DNA of 64,000 bases from Achromobacter veterisilvae (GTDB lineage: Bacteria > Pseudomonadota > Gammaproteobacteria > Burkholderiales > Burkholderiaceae_B): contig NZ_UFQC01000008.1 in the NCBI RefSeq assembly GCF_900496975.1, forward strand, positions 160,356-224,355, written 5' to 3'. How positions within the stretch are numbered: the stretch's first letter is position 1; every line of letters begins with the position of its first letter. Below, in pieces: positions 48,292 through 57,776 of this stretch. The position numbers were made by a program, and so were the translations under genes. Below the pieces are notes generated by a model that was not told the DNA's origin, ran no database searches, and worked only from the letters and a program-made list of their open reading frames with translations.

Positions 48292-50223
48292 TCAGGGTTC
48301 GACGATGTTGAACAGCGGATTGAAAGTGTCCAGTCCTTCGAGCAGCTCGATCACAAGCTCCGCCTGGCCGGTGATCTGCGCCTCGCCGCTCTCCAGCGCC
48401 GCGCGCAATCCTTCCTGCGGCAGCAGGACCTTGAGCAGGCCCGCCCGGGTGGTGCTGAACACCGCGTCGGCGGCCTCGCCGAACGATCCCGGACGATGGC
48501 TCAGCGCGCCATGGCTGAGCGTCAGCTTGTGGGAGCTGCCTTCGTCGGTCATGCGCCAATCGAAGCGCAGCGCCTTGCCCTCGACCTTGGCGCCGACGAC
48601 GCGGATGGCAATGAAATCAAAGAACAGCGGCATGGGCAGCCGGGCCACGACGCCGATGCTGATCGCGTTGCCGTCCTTGGCGCGGGGCCGTATCCCTTCA
48701 CGCAGCTCGCGCGCGCCCAGCAGGTAGGAGTTGCGCCAGGTGGCCGATTCGGCCTGGTATCCCAGTTGTTCGAACGCGTCCGCGCACAACTGCCGCGCGC
48801 TCTGGTTGGACGGGTCGGCAAAAACCGCCTGGTTCATGATCTGCGCCACCCAGCGGAATTCGCCGCGCTCGAAATCGACCCGCGCCTGGGCGACGGCCTC
48901 GTCGATCCCGCCGATGTAGTCCATGTACTTGCTGGCCGCGTCGCTCGGCGCCAGAGGATTCAGGTGCGCCGGATTGCCTTCATACGGCCCCATGTAGAAC
49001 GTGTAGATCGCCTGCACGTTGTGCACCATGGCGCCGTAATAGCCCCGCGTGTGCCAGCGCCGGGAAAGCTCGTTGGGCACCATCAACTGCTCGGAGATTT
49101 CCCTGGGGGTGAGCCCGTGGCTCATCAGCCGCAGCGTCTGGTCGTGCAGGTAGCGGTAGAGGTCGCGTTGCTCGCTCAAGAAGGCGAGCACTCTATCCGT
49201 GCCCCAGACCGGCCAATGATGCTGCGCCAGGCAGACGTCGGCCTGGCCGGCATAGAGATCGACGCTTTCGTCCAGATAGCTGGCCCAGGCCAGTGCGTCG
49301 CGCACCTTGGCGCCGCGGATCGGGCAAAGATTGTGCATCGTGTGGCAGGCGTTTTCCGCCATGTTCAGCGCGCGCATGGCCGGAAAATAGAAGTTCATTT
49401 CGGCCGGCGCCTCGGTTCCGGGCGTCATCTGAAATACCACTTCCACGCCGTCGATGACCATGCGCTCGCCGGTCTTCTCGACCAGGCAGGTCGGCGCGAT
49501 AAGCCCGGACGTGCCCTTGCCGAGGCCCTTGCCCAGGCCGCTGTCGACATGCGATTGCGGCCCCGGCTCCAGATATGTGCCGAACTGGAATTCGGCGCGC
49601 CGGCGCGACGGAATGCCCGCCAGCAGCGACTCCGACATGACCTCTTCCATGAAGCCTTGCGGAGCAATGATCCGTACGCGGCCGGCCGCCACGTCCTGTT
49701 CGCCGACCACGCCCTTGACGCCGCCGTAGTGGTCTCGATGGCTGTGGCTGTATATGACTGCCACGATCTTGCGCGGGCCCATGTGCTTTTCATACAGCTC
49801 GAGCGCCGCGCGCGCGGCCTCCTCGAAGGTCAGCGGATCGATGACGATCAGGCCGGTGTCGCCTTCGATGAAAGTGATGTTCGCCAGATCGAAGCCCCGG
49901 ACCTGGTAGATGCGGTCGCACACCTTGAACAGTCCGTGAATGCGGTTGAGTTGCGCCATCCGCCACAGGCTGGGATTGACCGTGAACGGCGCATACTTGT
50001 CTTCGAGAAAGTCGTATTCCTTCTGGCTCCAGACGATATTGCCGCCCGCATCGCGGATAACGGCGTCCTCGATGGTGCCGATAAAGCCCCGGTTGGCATC
50101 GTCGAAATCGCTGGTGTCGGAAAAATCGAGCGCCGAGGCCATGCCTTGTTGCAAGGCTATCGTCTTCGCATGGGCGTTCTTGCGCTGGCCGGCCGCCGCC
50201 GCGGGGATCATGTTGCTGGTCAT
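48292..50223 (-). CDS. Alkyl sulfatase-type metallo-beta-lactamase protein (SdsA family)
   Basis: 643-residue member of the SdsA1/YjcS family, which hydrolyses alkyl sulfates such as SDS to sulfate and an alcohol. The zinc-binding motif is 'HSHRDHYGG' (H160, H162, D164, H165). A central dimerisation helix region and a C-terminal SCP2-like domain ('LPMPLFFDFIAIRVVGAKVE' onward) complete the three-domain plan. There is no signal peptide (start 'MTSNMIPAAAAGQRKN'), whereas Pseudomonas SdsA1 is secreted, so this copy may be cytoplasmic. The next gene upstream is a damaged alcohol dehydrogenase that could have handled the released alcohol. Confidence 0.85.
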   Translation of the reverse strand: MTSNMIPAAAAGQRKNAHAKTIALQQGMASALDFSDTSDFDDANRGFIGTIEDAVIRDAGGNIVWSQKEYDFLEDKYAPFTVNPSLWRMAQLNRIHGLFKVCDRIYQVRGFDLANITFIEGDTGLIVIDPLTFEEAARAALELYEKHMGPRKIVAVIYSHSHRDHYGGVKGVVGEQDVAAGRVRIIAPQGFMEEVMSESLLAGIPSRRRAEFQFGTYLEPGPQSHVDSGLGKGLGKGTSGLIAPTCLVEKTGERMVIDGVEVVFQMTPGTEAPAEMNFYFPAMRALNMAENACHTMHNLCPIRGAKVRDALAWASYLDESVDLYAGQADVCLAQHHWPVWGTDRVLAFLSEQRDLYRYLHDQTLRLMSHGLTPREISEQLMVPNELSRRWHTRGYYGAMVHNVQAIYTFYMGPYEGNPAHLNPLAPSDAASKYMDYIGGIDEAVAQARVDFERGEFRWVAQIMNQAVFADPSNQSARQLCADAFEQLGYQAESATWRNSYLLGARELREGIRPRAKDGNAISIGVVARLPMPLFFDFIAIRVVGAKVEGKALRFDWRMTDEGSSHKLTLSHGALSHRPGSFGEAADAVFSTTRAGLLKVLLPQEGLRAALESGEAQITGQAELVIELLEGLDTFNPLFNIVEP

Positions 50224-50253
50224 GGGATGAGATCGCGAGAGAGGTGGAAGGGA

Positions 50254-50854
50254 TCAGCCGCGCTCTTGGACGCGCGTGAAATCGAGCACGGTCCGGCCGA
50301 TTGCGCGGCGCTCATCCAACGCTTGCAGGATGTCGCCGAGTTCGCCGGGCGGCTTCATGGTGATGGGCGGCGCCTGGAGCTTGCCGCCGCGGGCCAGCTC
50401 GACCACGCCGTGCAGATCCGCCAGGGTCCCGACGAACGAGCCGATGATCGCGATGGAGCGCTGCGCGATGGGCGGCAAAGACAGTGCCAGCTCGCGCCAT
50501 GCAGGCCAACGTGGCGGCGAAGCCCTCGTCGCAGGCCCAGCAGGCCCCGCAGCCTATCCAGGGATAGACCACCCGCTTGTCCCCCACCCTGACGTCCTTC
50601 ACGTCCGGCCCGATCGCCGCCACCACGCCCAGCGGCTCATGCCCGAGCGTAAGCGGCGGCACCAGGCCCCGGTCCTTCAGGTACGCCTTCCTGCCCGCGC
50701 CGAGGTCGAAGTAGCCGTGCCAGAGATGCACGTCAGAGTGGCAGACGCCGCAATGCGTAATGCGCACGACGACCTCGGAACCCTTGGGTGCCGGGGTTTC
50801 GCGCAAGCGGGCCTGCAAAGGTTTTCCATGTTCCGTCACGTCATAGCTGAGCAT
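50254..50854 (-). pseudogene. Zinc alcohol dehydrogenase, internally deleted and frameshifted
   Basis: The reading from 50854 gives a good medium-chain alcohol dehydrogenase N-terminus. It includes catalytic zinc ligands in 'THCGVCHSDVH' (C35) and 'LGHEPLG', and three structural-zinc cysteines C102, C105 and C108 in 'GCGACWACDEG'. After about residue 111 the family match stops, and in another frame it resumes at 'LPPIAQRSIAIIGSFVGT' to the end ('GRTVLDFT'). Roughly 150 residues, including the NAD-binding fold, are missing, and the two parts are out of frame near 50495-50524. The start has a good GGAGG. It cannot make an active enzyme. Confidence 0.85.
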
Positions 50855-50903
50855 GTGGCCTCCGTTAAAACCGCCGCGCTGGCGGCGCAACAGAGACCAC
50901 ATT

Positions 50904-50960
50904 AAGACAGTTGACTTATATTTGTCAATCAACTGACTTAATTTTGTTTGATCCTACAAT
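50904..50960 (+). promoter_or_regulatory. TetR operator and promoter between the broken dehydrogenase and tetR
   Basis: AAGACAGTTGA (50904-50914) and TCAACTGACTT (50929-50939) form an inverted repeat (10 of 11 positions) around 14 bases. Inside it TTGAC (50911-50915) mirrors GTCAA (50924-50928). A plausible tetR promoter overlaps: CTGACT (50933-50938), 16-base spacer, TACAAT (50955-50960). Confidence 0.55.
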
Positions 50961-50983
50961 AGGAGAACTTCGACTATCCACGC

Positions 50984-51733
50984 ATGCCGATGCCCGCGTC
51001 TTCCTCATCAGCCCCTCCCAAGGCAAAGCGCTCCCCCCGCGGCAGCGCGCAAGCGGGCACGGAAAACGTCGATGCGCTGCTCGAGACCGCGCAACGCCTG
51101 TTCGCCGAGCGAGGCATAGACGCCGTGTCCATGCGCGAGATCTCGCGCGAAGCCGGGCACCGCAACAACTCTGCGCTCCAATACCACTTCGGCACCAAGG
51201 AAGACCTGCTGCAAGCGATCCTGGATGCGGGCATGCGGGAGGTGAATGTGCTGCGCAACGACCACATCGACCGGCTGTTCGCGACGCGCAGGCACACGGA
51301 ACTGCGCGCCCTGGTCGAGGCGCTGGTATGGCCGCTGGCGGCAAAGCTGCAGACCAAGAAACGCAACACCTACAACCGCTTTCTGGCTGCGAGCCAGACC
51401 CATCCGGATATCGATCTGCGGCCCAGCCCCGGCGAGACGGACCGCGGCTTCCGGCGTCTCTATGAGCTTGTCGAGAACGCCCTGCCCCAGATTCCTGCTT
51501 CGGTGGTGCAGCAACGCTGGCTCGCCAGCATCAGCTTTATGGTGTTCGCCTTGGGCGACTATGAGCGGATGAGCGCCCGGCGCAGCAAGTCCGAGCGGGC
51601 ATTCGACGTCCATCGGGCCATCGAGAACCTGATAGACATGCTGACCGGCGCGCTGGCCGCCCCGGTCTCGCCGCAGGTGCTGCAACGCTCAGCGGCTGTC
51701 GCGGAGACCGCCCCGGGCGAGTCCGGAAACTAG
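50984..51733 (+). CDS. TetR-family transcriptional regulator
   Basis: Repressor of 249 residues. The N-terminal helix-turn-helix (about residues 27-75, 'RGIDAVSMREISREAGHRNN', then 'SALQYHFGTKEDLL') is clear; the ligand-binding part and a loose C-terminal tail follow. It is divergent from the alkyl-sulfatase operon, and an elaborate dyad lies between them. It therefore most likely represses that operon and itself. The start codon is uncertain: the ATG at 50984 has only a distant AGGAG, and an ATG two codons later is possible. Confidence 0.85.
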   Translation: MPMPASSSSAPPKAKRSPRGSAQAGTENVDALLETAQRLFAERGIDAVSMREISREAGHRNNSALQYHFGTKEDLLQAILDAGMREVNVLRNDHIDRLFATRRHTELRALVEALVWPLAAKLQTKKRNTYNRFLAASQTHPDIDLRPSPGETDRGFRRLYELVENALPQIPASVVQQRWLASISFMVFALGDYERMSARRSKSERAFDVHRAIENLIDMLTGALAAPVSPQVLQRSAAVAETAPGESGN

Positions 51734-51773
51734 CGCCGGGCCGGGGCGGTATGGGTCCGCCGGCTGCCCGGCG
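51734..51773. terminator. Hairpin between convergent tetR and dctA
   Basis: CGCCGGGC (51734-51741) pairs with GCCCGGCG (51766-51773), with a further GGCGG/CCGCC pairing inside. It starts right after the tetR stop and ends 17 bases before the dctA stop. No T run. Confidence 0.5.
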
Positions 51774-51790
51774 TATTCGATGCCGCCGGC

Positions 51791-53149
51791 TCAGGCCTGG
51801 TTCAGCGGCTCACCCAGCATGGGCTGCGCCTCGGCGGCGGCGGGCGTGGCGGCAGGCGGCGGCTGAAGCTCGCCTTCCAGCGCGGCGTGCAATTGCTCCT
51901 TGTCCAATTCACCTTCCCAACGCGCGACCACGACCGCGGCGGTCGCGTTGCCGACCAGGTTGGTCAGGGCTCGGCACTCGGACATGAAACGGTCGACCCC
52001 CAGGATCAGCGCCATGCCGGCCACCGGCACCGAGGGCACCACCGACAAGGTGGCGGCCAGGGTGATGAAACCCGCGCCCGTCACGCCCGCCGCGCCCTTG
52101 GAGCTCAGCATCGCGACCAGCAGCAGCAGGATCTGGTCGCCCAGCGACAGCGGAATGTCGCAGGCCTGGGCAATGAACAGCGCGGCCATCGTCATGTAGA
52201 TGTTGGTGCCGTCCAGGTTGAACGAGTAGCCGGTGGGCACCACCAGGCCCACCACCGACTTCGAGCAGCCGGCGCGTTCCATCTTCTGCATCAGGGTGGG
52301 CAGCGCGGCCTCTGAAGAGCTAGTGCCCAGCACCAGCAGCAGTTCTTCGCGGATGTAGCGAACCAGCTTCAGGATCGAAAAGCCGTTGTAGCGCGCGACC
52401 ATTCCCAGCACGACGACCACGAACAGCACCGAAGTCGCGTAGAACGTGCCCACCAGCATGGCCAGGTTGACGACCGACTTGATGCCGTACTTGCCGATGG
52501 TGAACGCCATGGCCCCGAAGGCGCCGATGGGCGCGGCCTTCATCAGGATGGCGACGAGCTTGAAGATCGGCTGGGCCAGCGCCGTCATGAAGGTCAGTAT
52601 CGGCTTGCCGCGTTCGCCCACCATGGCGAGCGAAATGCCGAACAGCACGGCCACGAACAGCACCTGGAGGATGTCGCCGCCCACGAACGGACTGAAGATG
52701 GTCGTGGGGATCACGTTCATCAGGAAGCCGGTAATGGTGGAGTCGTGCGCCTTGGCCACGTAGCCCGACACCGCCTTCTGGTCCAGGGTGCTGGGGTCGA
52801 TGTGCATGCCCGCGCCGGGCTGGACGATATGGCTGACGATCATGCCCACGATCAGCGCAAGCGTCGAGAAGATCAGGAAGTACAGCATGGCCTTGCCCGC
52901 CACCCGGCCGACCTTCTTGAGGTCGCTCATGGCGGCGATGCCGGTGGCCACGGTCAGGAAGATCACCGGGGCGATGATCATCTTCACCAGCTTGATGAAA
53001 GCATCGCCCAGCGGCTGCATCTGCTGGCCGAGTTCCGGCTTCAGCGCGCCCAGGGCCACTCCCACCACGATGGCGAAAATCACCTGCACATAAAGGATTT
53101 GATGGAATTTGAGTTTGCGCGCGGGCGCGACTTGATCCACGTCGATCAT
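51791..53149 (-). CDS. dctA: C4-dicarboxylate transporter DctA
   Basis: Proton- or sodium-coupled importer of succinate, fumarate and malate, 452 residues, inner membrane. Family motifs: '[18 protein letters not shown]' (serine-rich reentrant loop HP1), '[13 protein letters not shown]' and '[20 protein letters not shown]' (HP2). I chose the ATG at 53149; the open frame to 53251 crosses the leader. It is divergent from dctBD, with a strong sigma-54 promoter at 53291-53306 and a likely DctD site farther upstream, which settles its regulation. Confidence 0.95.
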   Translation of the reverse strand: MIDVDQVAPARKLKFHQILYVQVIFAIVVGVALGALKPELGQQMQPLGDAFIKLVKMIIAPVIFLTVATGIAAMSDLKKVGRVAGKAMLYFLIFSTLALIVGMIVSHIVQPGAGMHIDPSTLDQKAVSGYVAKAHDSTITGFLMNVIPTTIFSPFVGGDILQVLFVAVLFGISLAMVGERGKPILTFMTALAQPIFKLVAILMKAAPIGAFGAMAFTIGKYGIKSVVNLAMLVGTFYATSVLFVVVVLGMVARYNGFSILKLVRYIREELLLVLGTSSSEAALPTLMQKMERAGCSKSVVGLVVPTGYSFNLDGTNIYMTMAALFIAQACDIPLSLGDQILLLLVAMLSSKGAAGVTGAGFITLAATLSVVPSVPVAGMALILGVDRFMSECRALTNLVGNATAAVVVARWEGELDKEQLHAALEGELQPPPAATPAAAEAQPMLGEPLNQA

Positions 53150-53290
53150 TGGGATTTGTCCCCACCTGGGCCCCTTGCTCCGGGCGGCTCTGCGCGGCGG
53201 GCGACGGGGCGTTATCTGTTTTATGGCCGTGCTCGATTGCCGCAGGCCCATGTCACCGCGCGGAGGGACCGCGAGGCTTGCCCATCCTTA

Positions 53291-53306
53291 TGCAAGCGCC
53301 GTGCCA
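53291..53306 (-). promoter_or_regulatory. Sigma-54 promoter of dctA
   Basis: On the minus strand the sequence reads TGGCACGGCGCTTGCA, a perfect match to the -24/-12 consensus TGGCAC-N5-TTGCA. It points to dctA, about 140 bases from its start codon, and requires activation by DctD. Confidence 0.92.
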
Positions 53307-53422
53307 GGCCGATCCGGCCCCGCGACATACCTACAAGCCATTGATAAAAAAAGGATTCTTGTTTTTCTCATGGCATTAGCCCACTCTTTCATGGCGGAAT
53401 TCCACACAAAAAAGAGATAGAA

Positions 53423-53440
53423 TGTGCGAAAACCCGCACA
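53423..53440. promoter_or_regulatory. Probable DctD enhancer site
   Basis: TGTGCG (53423-53428) and CGCACA (53435-53440) form a perfect dyad around AAAACC, centred about 125 bases upstream of the sigma-54 promoter, the usual enhancer distance. It also covers the GTG start proposed for dctB. Confidence 0.65.
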
Positions 53441-55415
53441 CCTCATGTCCAGCCCTGCTTCTCCCCCTCCACGGACACCCTCCGTCCAGGCGCCCTCGGC
53501 CCAGCCAGGCCGCGGGCGGCGCAGGCTCGCCTGGCCCTGGCGGGCGGCGGGAATCCTGCTGTGCGTCGGCATCGTGTTCGGCGTCCTGCATGCCGCCACC
53601 CTGTGGGCCCGCGACGGCGCGCTGAAGAACGCGGCGGCGCAGGCGCGCGGCACAGCCCAGGTCAACGCGGCCCTGCTGCGCAACAACCTCGACAAGTTCA
53701 GGGCGCTGCCCTTCGTCCTCACCCGCGACGTCGACGTGCGCGCCGCGCTGCAAACCCCTACCCCCGGCCTGATCGCGTCGCTGGACGAAAAGCTCGACAC
53801 GCTCAGCCGCGGCGTCGGCGCTTCCGCGATCTACGTACTGGACAGGAAGGGCCTCGCGATCGCCGCCAGCAATTGGCGGGAACCCGCCACCTTCGTGGGC
53901 GTGGACTACCAGTTCCGCCCCTATTTCCAGGGATCGGTCGCCCACGGCTCGGCCGAACACTTCGCCTTGGGCACCGTCAGCCACGAGGCCGGGCTGTACC
54001 TGTCGCGGCGGGTCGACGACGCCGCCGGCGCGATGCTGGGCGTGGTCGTGCTGAAAGTGGACTTCCGCGAACTGGAAGCGGACTGGCGCCAGTCCAACGC
54101 GCCCATTTTCGTCACCGACGAGCATGGCGTGGTGCTGCTGGGCAGCATCGCCGGCTGGCGCTTCGGCGTATTGGCGCCGCTGCCGCCCGCCCTGGCCCAG
54201 TCGCTGCGCACCAGCCTGCAGTTCGGCGACGCCCCCTTCCAGCCCCTGCCCCTGCGGCCGCCGCTGCTACCGGTCAGCACCGGACAACTGGTTCGTTCCG
54301 ACGCCGCGCTGCCCCAGATTCCCGCGGCCGCTCCGCTGTTGCACACCACGCTGCCCATCGTCGAATCGCCTGGCTGGACGCTGCACCTACTGTCGCCCGT
54401 GCAGTCGGCCATCGGCCAGGCGACGGCGAACGCGCAGTTGGGCGCCCTGTTGGCGCAGGGCGCGCTGGCCGCCATCGTCGGCATCGTCCTGCTGCGCCGC
54501 CACCGCCAGCGCGAACGCGCGCACCAGCAGGCCGCCATCCACGATCAGTTGACCGCGCTGGTCGACGAACGCACGTCCCAATTGCTCAGGGTGAACGAAC
54601 AGTTGGTCGACGAAATGGACGAACGCCAGCGCACCGCCGCCCGCCTCCACACGATGCAGGAGGAATTGGTCCAGGCCAGCAAGCTCGCCCTGTTGGGCCA
54701 GGTCGCGGCCGGCGTCGCCCACGAAATCAACCAGCCGGTGGCCGCCATACGCGCCTACGCCGACAACGCCGCCGAATTCCTGCGCCGTCACGACGACGGC
54801 TCCGCGCAGGAGAACCTGGGCACCATCGCGGCCTTGACGGAGCGCATCGGCCACATCACCGGCGAATTGCGCGCCTTCTCCCGCAAGGCCGGTTCCTCGG
54901 TCGGCCCCACCAGCCTGAGGGACTGCCTGGAAGGCGCCCTGCTGCTGATAGGCCCGCGCGCCCGGCGCCAGGGCGTCGCCTTGCAGCGCCCACCCGCGGA
55001 CCAGGACTATCTGGTGCAGGCGGACCGCGTCCGGCTGGAGCAGGTGCTGGTGAATCTTCTGCAGAACGCGCTGGAAGCCCTGGAAGGCCGGCCGGACGGA
55101 CGCATCGTCGTGGCGCACCAGGATCTCGGCGCCACCGTGCAAGTCCAGGTCGGCGACAACGGCCCGGGCCTGTCGGCGCAGGCACGGGCCCGGCTGTTCA
55201 CCCCTTTCCATACGACCAAGCCGGAAGGACTGGGCCTGGGCCTGGTCATCAGCCGCGACCTCGCCGCCGAATTCGGCGGCGAACTGAGCGCGGCCCGCCC
55301 GGCCGATTCCACCGCCCCGCCTGCGCCGGACGGCGGCGCCCTCTTCATCCTGACCTTGCGCAAAGCGTCCGGCCGGGACTTCGCTTCGAACCTCCCCCAT
55401 GGCCCCAACCCCTGA
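53424..55415 (+). CDS. dctB: C4-dicarboxylate sensor histidine kinase DctB
   Basis: Membrane sensor kinase of 663 residues that phosphorylates DctD in response to dicarboxylates. A first helix ('[21 protein letters not shown]') and a second ('[19 protein letters not shown]', about residue 350) flank a periplasmic double-Cache domain. The cytoplasmic part has the phospho-acceptor H433 in '[16 protein letters not shown]' and the ATPase motifs '[10 protein letters not shown]', 'DNGPGLS' and '[12 protein letters not shown]'. The GTG at 53424 fits a GAGA site upstream; an ATG at 53445 would leave the DctD dyad outside the gene. It overlaps dctD by 17 bases. Confidence 0.93.
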   Translation: MRKPAHLMSSPASPPPRTPSVQAPSAQPGRGRRRLAWPWRAAGILLCVGIVFGVLHAATLWARDGALKNAAAQARGTAQVNAALLRNNLDKFRALPFVLTRDVDVRAALQTPTPGLIASLDEKLDTLSRGVGASAIYVLDRKGLAIAASNWREPATFVGVDYQFRPYFQGSVAHGSAEHFALGTVSHEAGLYLSRRVDDAAGAMLGVVVLKVDFRELEADWRQSNAPIFVTDEHGVVLLGSIAGWRFGVLAPLPPALAQSLRTSLQFGDAPFQPLPLRPPLLPVSTGQLVRSDAALPQIPAAAPLLHTTLPIVESPGWTLHLLSPVQSAIGQATANAQLGALLAQGALAAIVGIVLLRRHRQRERAHQQAAIHDQLTALVDERTSQLLRVNEQLVDEMDERQRTAARLHTMQEELVQASKLALLGQVAAGVAHEINQPVAAIRAYADNAAEFLRRHDDGSAQENLGTIAALTERIGHITGELRAFSRKAGSSVGPTSLRDCLEGALLLIGPRARRQGVALQRPPADQDYLVQADRVRLEQVLVNLLQNALEALEGRPDGRIVVAHQDLGATVQVQVGDNGPGLSAQARARLFTPFHTTKPEGLGLGLVISRDLAAEFGGELSAARPADSTAPPAPDGGALFILTLRKASGRDFASNLPHGPNP

Positions 55416-56805
55416 ACGCCCTCTTTCCGCGCCGGCCGCGGCCGACGACAGCCTTCGCCAGCCATTCCGGCCGCACGCCGTGTTCATCGACGACGATGAG
55501 GAACTGCGGCGCGCCAATGCGCAGACGCTCAAGCTGCACGGCATTTCCGTGGACGCCCATGCCAGCGCCCGTTCCGCGCTGCCCGCGCTGACCCGCGAAT
55601 TCGACGGCGTGGTCGTGAGCGACATCCGCATGCCCGACATGGACGGCCTGCAGCTCTTCCGGCGGGTGCGCGATATCGATCCCGACATCCCCGTCATCTT
55701 CATCACCGGGCATGGCGACATCGCGACCGCGGTGCAGTGCATGCGCGACGGCGCCTACGATTTCCTGGCCAAGCCCTACGCCGCCGACAGGCTGATCACG
55801 GCGATCGCGCACGCGGCGGAAAAGCGCCATCTGGTGCTGGAAAACCGCCGCCTGCGCGAAGCCGCGTTCGCCGTCGAGGCGGACGAAGTCCCGTTCATCG
55901 GCACCACGCCCGCCATGCAGCGCATCAAGCAGACGCTGCGCCATATCGCGGACGCCGACGTGGACGTGCTGGTCGAAGGCGAGACCGGGACGGGCAAGGA
56001 AGTCGTGGCCACCGCGCTGCACCGCCTGAGCCGCCGCCGGGACCGCCCGCTGGTCGCGATCAATTGCGGCGCCCTGCCCGAAAGCGTCATCGAAAGCGAA
56101 CTGTTCGGGCACGAAGCCGGCGCGTTCACCGGTGCGCAGAAAAAGCGCATCGGGCGCATCGAGCATGCCAGCGGCGGCACCCTGTTCCTGGACGAGATCG
56201 AAAGCATGCCGCTGGCGGTGCAGGTGAAACTGCTGCGCGTGCTCGAGTCGCGCCAGATCACGCCCCTGGGCAGCAACGACGTGCGCAATCTGGATCTGCG
56301 TGTGGTCGCCGCGACCAAGGAAGACCTGGGCAGCCCCGCCATACGCGCCAAGTTCCGGGAAGACCTGTTCTATCGGCTCAATGTCGTCACCATCCGGATT
56401 CCGCCCCTGCGCGAGCGCCGCGAGGACATTCCGCTCTTGTTCGCCCACTATCTCGGCCACGCTTCGCGCCGGTTTCAGCGCGACATTCCTGAAATGCCGG
56501 CCTCCATCAAGCAGCATGTGATGACGCACGATTGGCCCGGCAACGTGCGCGAACTGGCGCACTTCGCCGAGCGCGTGGTCCTGGGCGTGCTGAATGCGCC
56601 GGCGCCCGAGGCGGCGGCCGCCGCGGCCGCCCAAAGCCTGCCGGAACGGATGGAACGCTTCGAAGCCCGGCTCATCCGCGAGGCCCTCGAGGCGCACCAG
56701 GGCGACATCAAGGCGACGCTCGAAACCCTCGGCATCCCGCGCAAGACGTTCTACGACAAGCTCCAGCGCCACGGAATCGACCGCCAGCAGTATCTGCCGC
56801 AGTAG
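55399..56805 (+). CDS. dctD: C4-dicarboxylate response regulator DctD
   Basis: Sigma-54 activator of 468 residues, NtrC family. Receiver domain with phosphorylated D75 ('[16 protein letters not shown]'), AAA+ domain with Walker A 'GETGTGKE' and the sigma-54-contacting 'GAFTGAQ' loop, and a Fis-type helix-turn-helix at the end ('[20 protein letters not shown]'). It activates dctA from the dyad at 53423-53440. The ATG at 55399 lies inside the end of dctB. A terminator follows at 56836. Confidence 0.95.
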   Translation: MAPTPERPLSAPAAADDSLRQPFRPHAVFIDDDEELRRANAQTLKLHGISVDAHASARSALPALTREFDGVVVSDIRMPDMDGLQLFRRVRDIDPDIPVIFITGHGDIATAVQCMRDGAYDFLAKPYAADRLITAIAHAAEKRHLVLENRRLREAAFAVEADEVPFIGTTPAMQRIKQTLRHIADADVDVLVEGETGTGKEVVATALHRLSRRRDRPLVAINCGALPESVIESELFGHEAGAFTGAQKKRIGRIEHASGGTLFLDEIESMPLAVQVKLLRVLESRQITPLGSNDVRNLDLRVVAATKEDLGSPAIRAKFREDLFYRLNVVTIRIPPLRERREDIPLLFAHYLGHASRRFQRDIPEMPASIKQHVMTHDWPGNVRELAHFAERVVLGVLNAPAPEAAAAAAAQSLPERMERFEARLIREALEAHQGDIKATLETLGIPRKTFYDKLQRHGIDRQQYLPQ

Positions 56806-56835
56806 GCGGGCGGGCCAGCGCGCTCATGATGAAAG

Positions 56836-56880
56836 CAAAACCCCTCCCGGCAGCAACGCCGCGACGGGTTTTGTTTGTAA
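56836..56880 (+). terminator. Terminator after dctBD, possibly bidirectional
   Basis: CAAAACCC (56836-56843) pairs with GGGTTTTG (56866-56873), with an inner CGGC/GCCG pairing, followed by TTTGTAA. It lies 30 bases past dctD and between convergent genes, so it can also end phzF-family transcription. Confidence 0.75.
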
Positions 56881-56889
56881 ATATCCGGC

Positions 56890-57723
56890 CTAACCGATTA
56901 CGGACGCCTTGCCGCGCACGTTCACCGGCGACCCCAGCTCTGCCGTGAATGCCACTTCAATCCTGCACGGCTGGCCCATGTCCACCCCCTGCATGATGAC
57001 GATTTCGCCCTCTTTCACTCGGCCCAGGTCGCGGAGCATGCCGGCGAAAGCCGCCGCCGCCGCGCCAGTCGCCGGATCTTCCAACACACCGCCAATCGCG
57101 AACGCGTTGCGTGCCTGGAAGCGCCTGTCGCTTTCACTGAACACGAATGCAACCGTGCCGATGCCATGCGTCTGCATGAAGCGGCGCCCTTCATCGAGGT
57201 CGTAGTCCATACGCGCCAGCGCGGCGCGTGAATGGAGCGGAATAACCAGGTGGTCGAGTCCCCCATGGGCGACGCAAGGCGCAAGCGTGGGATCAAGTTC
57301 GTTCGCCGAATATCGAAAGATTTCCAGGGCTTCAGACAATAGCTCGGGCTTGGCGATTGCGCTGCGTGTCGGCGGCGAGCGAAGCACACTCATCCACTCG
57401 CCGTCCCGCTTCTCGGCGGCGACTTCGATACGGTCGTTGGCCAATGTCAGCGGATACGTCGCCGGGCCGAACGCCTGCCCAAGCATGGCGCCCAGCGCGA
57501 TCGTTGCATGTCCACAGAAGGCGACTTCCGCTTCGGGCGAATAATATCGTGTGAGCCACGAACCATCGCGGTTTGGACAAGAGAACACCGTTTCCGAATA
57601 GCCGACTTGGGCAGCCGTCCGTTGCATTTCCTCGGCTGGCGGTAGTCGATCGGCCAGCACGACCCCCGCCGGATTTCCCCCGAGGCCCTCGCTCGTAAAC
57701 GCTGCAATACGGTGAATGTGCAT
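56890..57723 (-). CDS. PhzF-family isomerase-like protein
   Basis: 277-residue protein of the PhzF phenazine/YddE family, two alpha/beta-barrel halves of diaminopimelate-epimerase fold. 'HRIAAFTSEGLGGNPAGVVL' at the start and 'EVAFCGHATIALGAML' are family motifs; the catalytic glutamate/aspartate region is intact. No phenazine genes are nearby, so a general isomerase role is more likely. The region around it has slightly lower GC than the operons to the left. Start ATG at 57723; convergent with dctD. Confidence 0.85.
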   Translation of the reverse strand: MHIHRIAAFTSEGLGGNPAGVVLADRLPPAEEMQRTAAQVGYSETVFSCPNRDGSWLTRYYSPEAEVAFCGHATIALGAMLGQAFGPATYPLTLANDRIEVAAEKRDGEWMSVLRSPPTRSAIAKPELLSEALEIFRYSANELDPTLAPCVAHGGLDHLVIPLHSRAALARMDYDLDEGRRFMQTHGIGTVAFVFSESDRRFQARNAFAIGGVLEDPATGAAAAAFAGMLRDLGRVKEGEIVIMQGVDMGQPCRIEVAFTAELGSPVNVRGKASVIG

Positions 57724-57776
57724 TCAAGTACTCCTTGCTGTTGAATCGACAACACGTATGGACCGTCGCCCGCTCA

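Noticed and set aside
53441..53640. Frameshifted or duplicated start of dctB
   Set aside because: Several short overlapping frames occur here, but one continuous frame from 53424 encodes the full kinase; the others are shadows.
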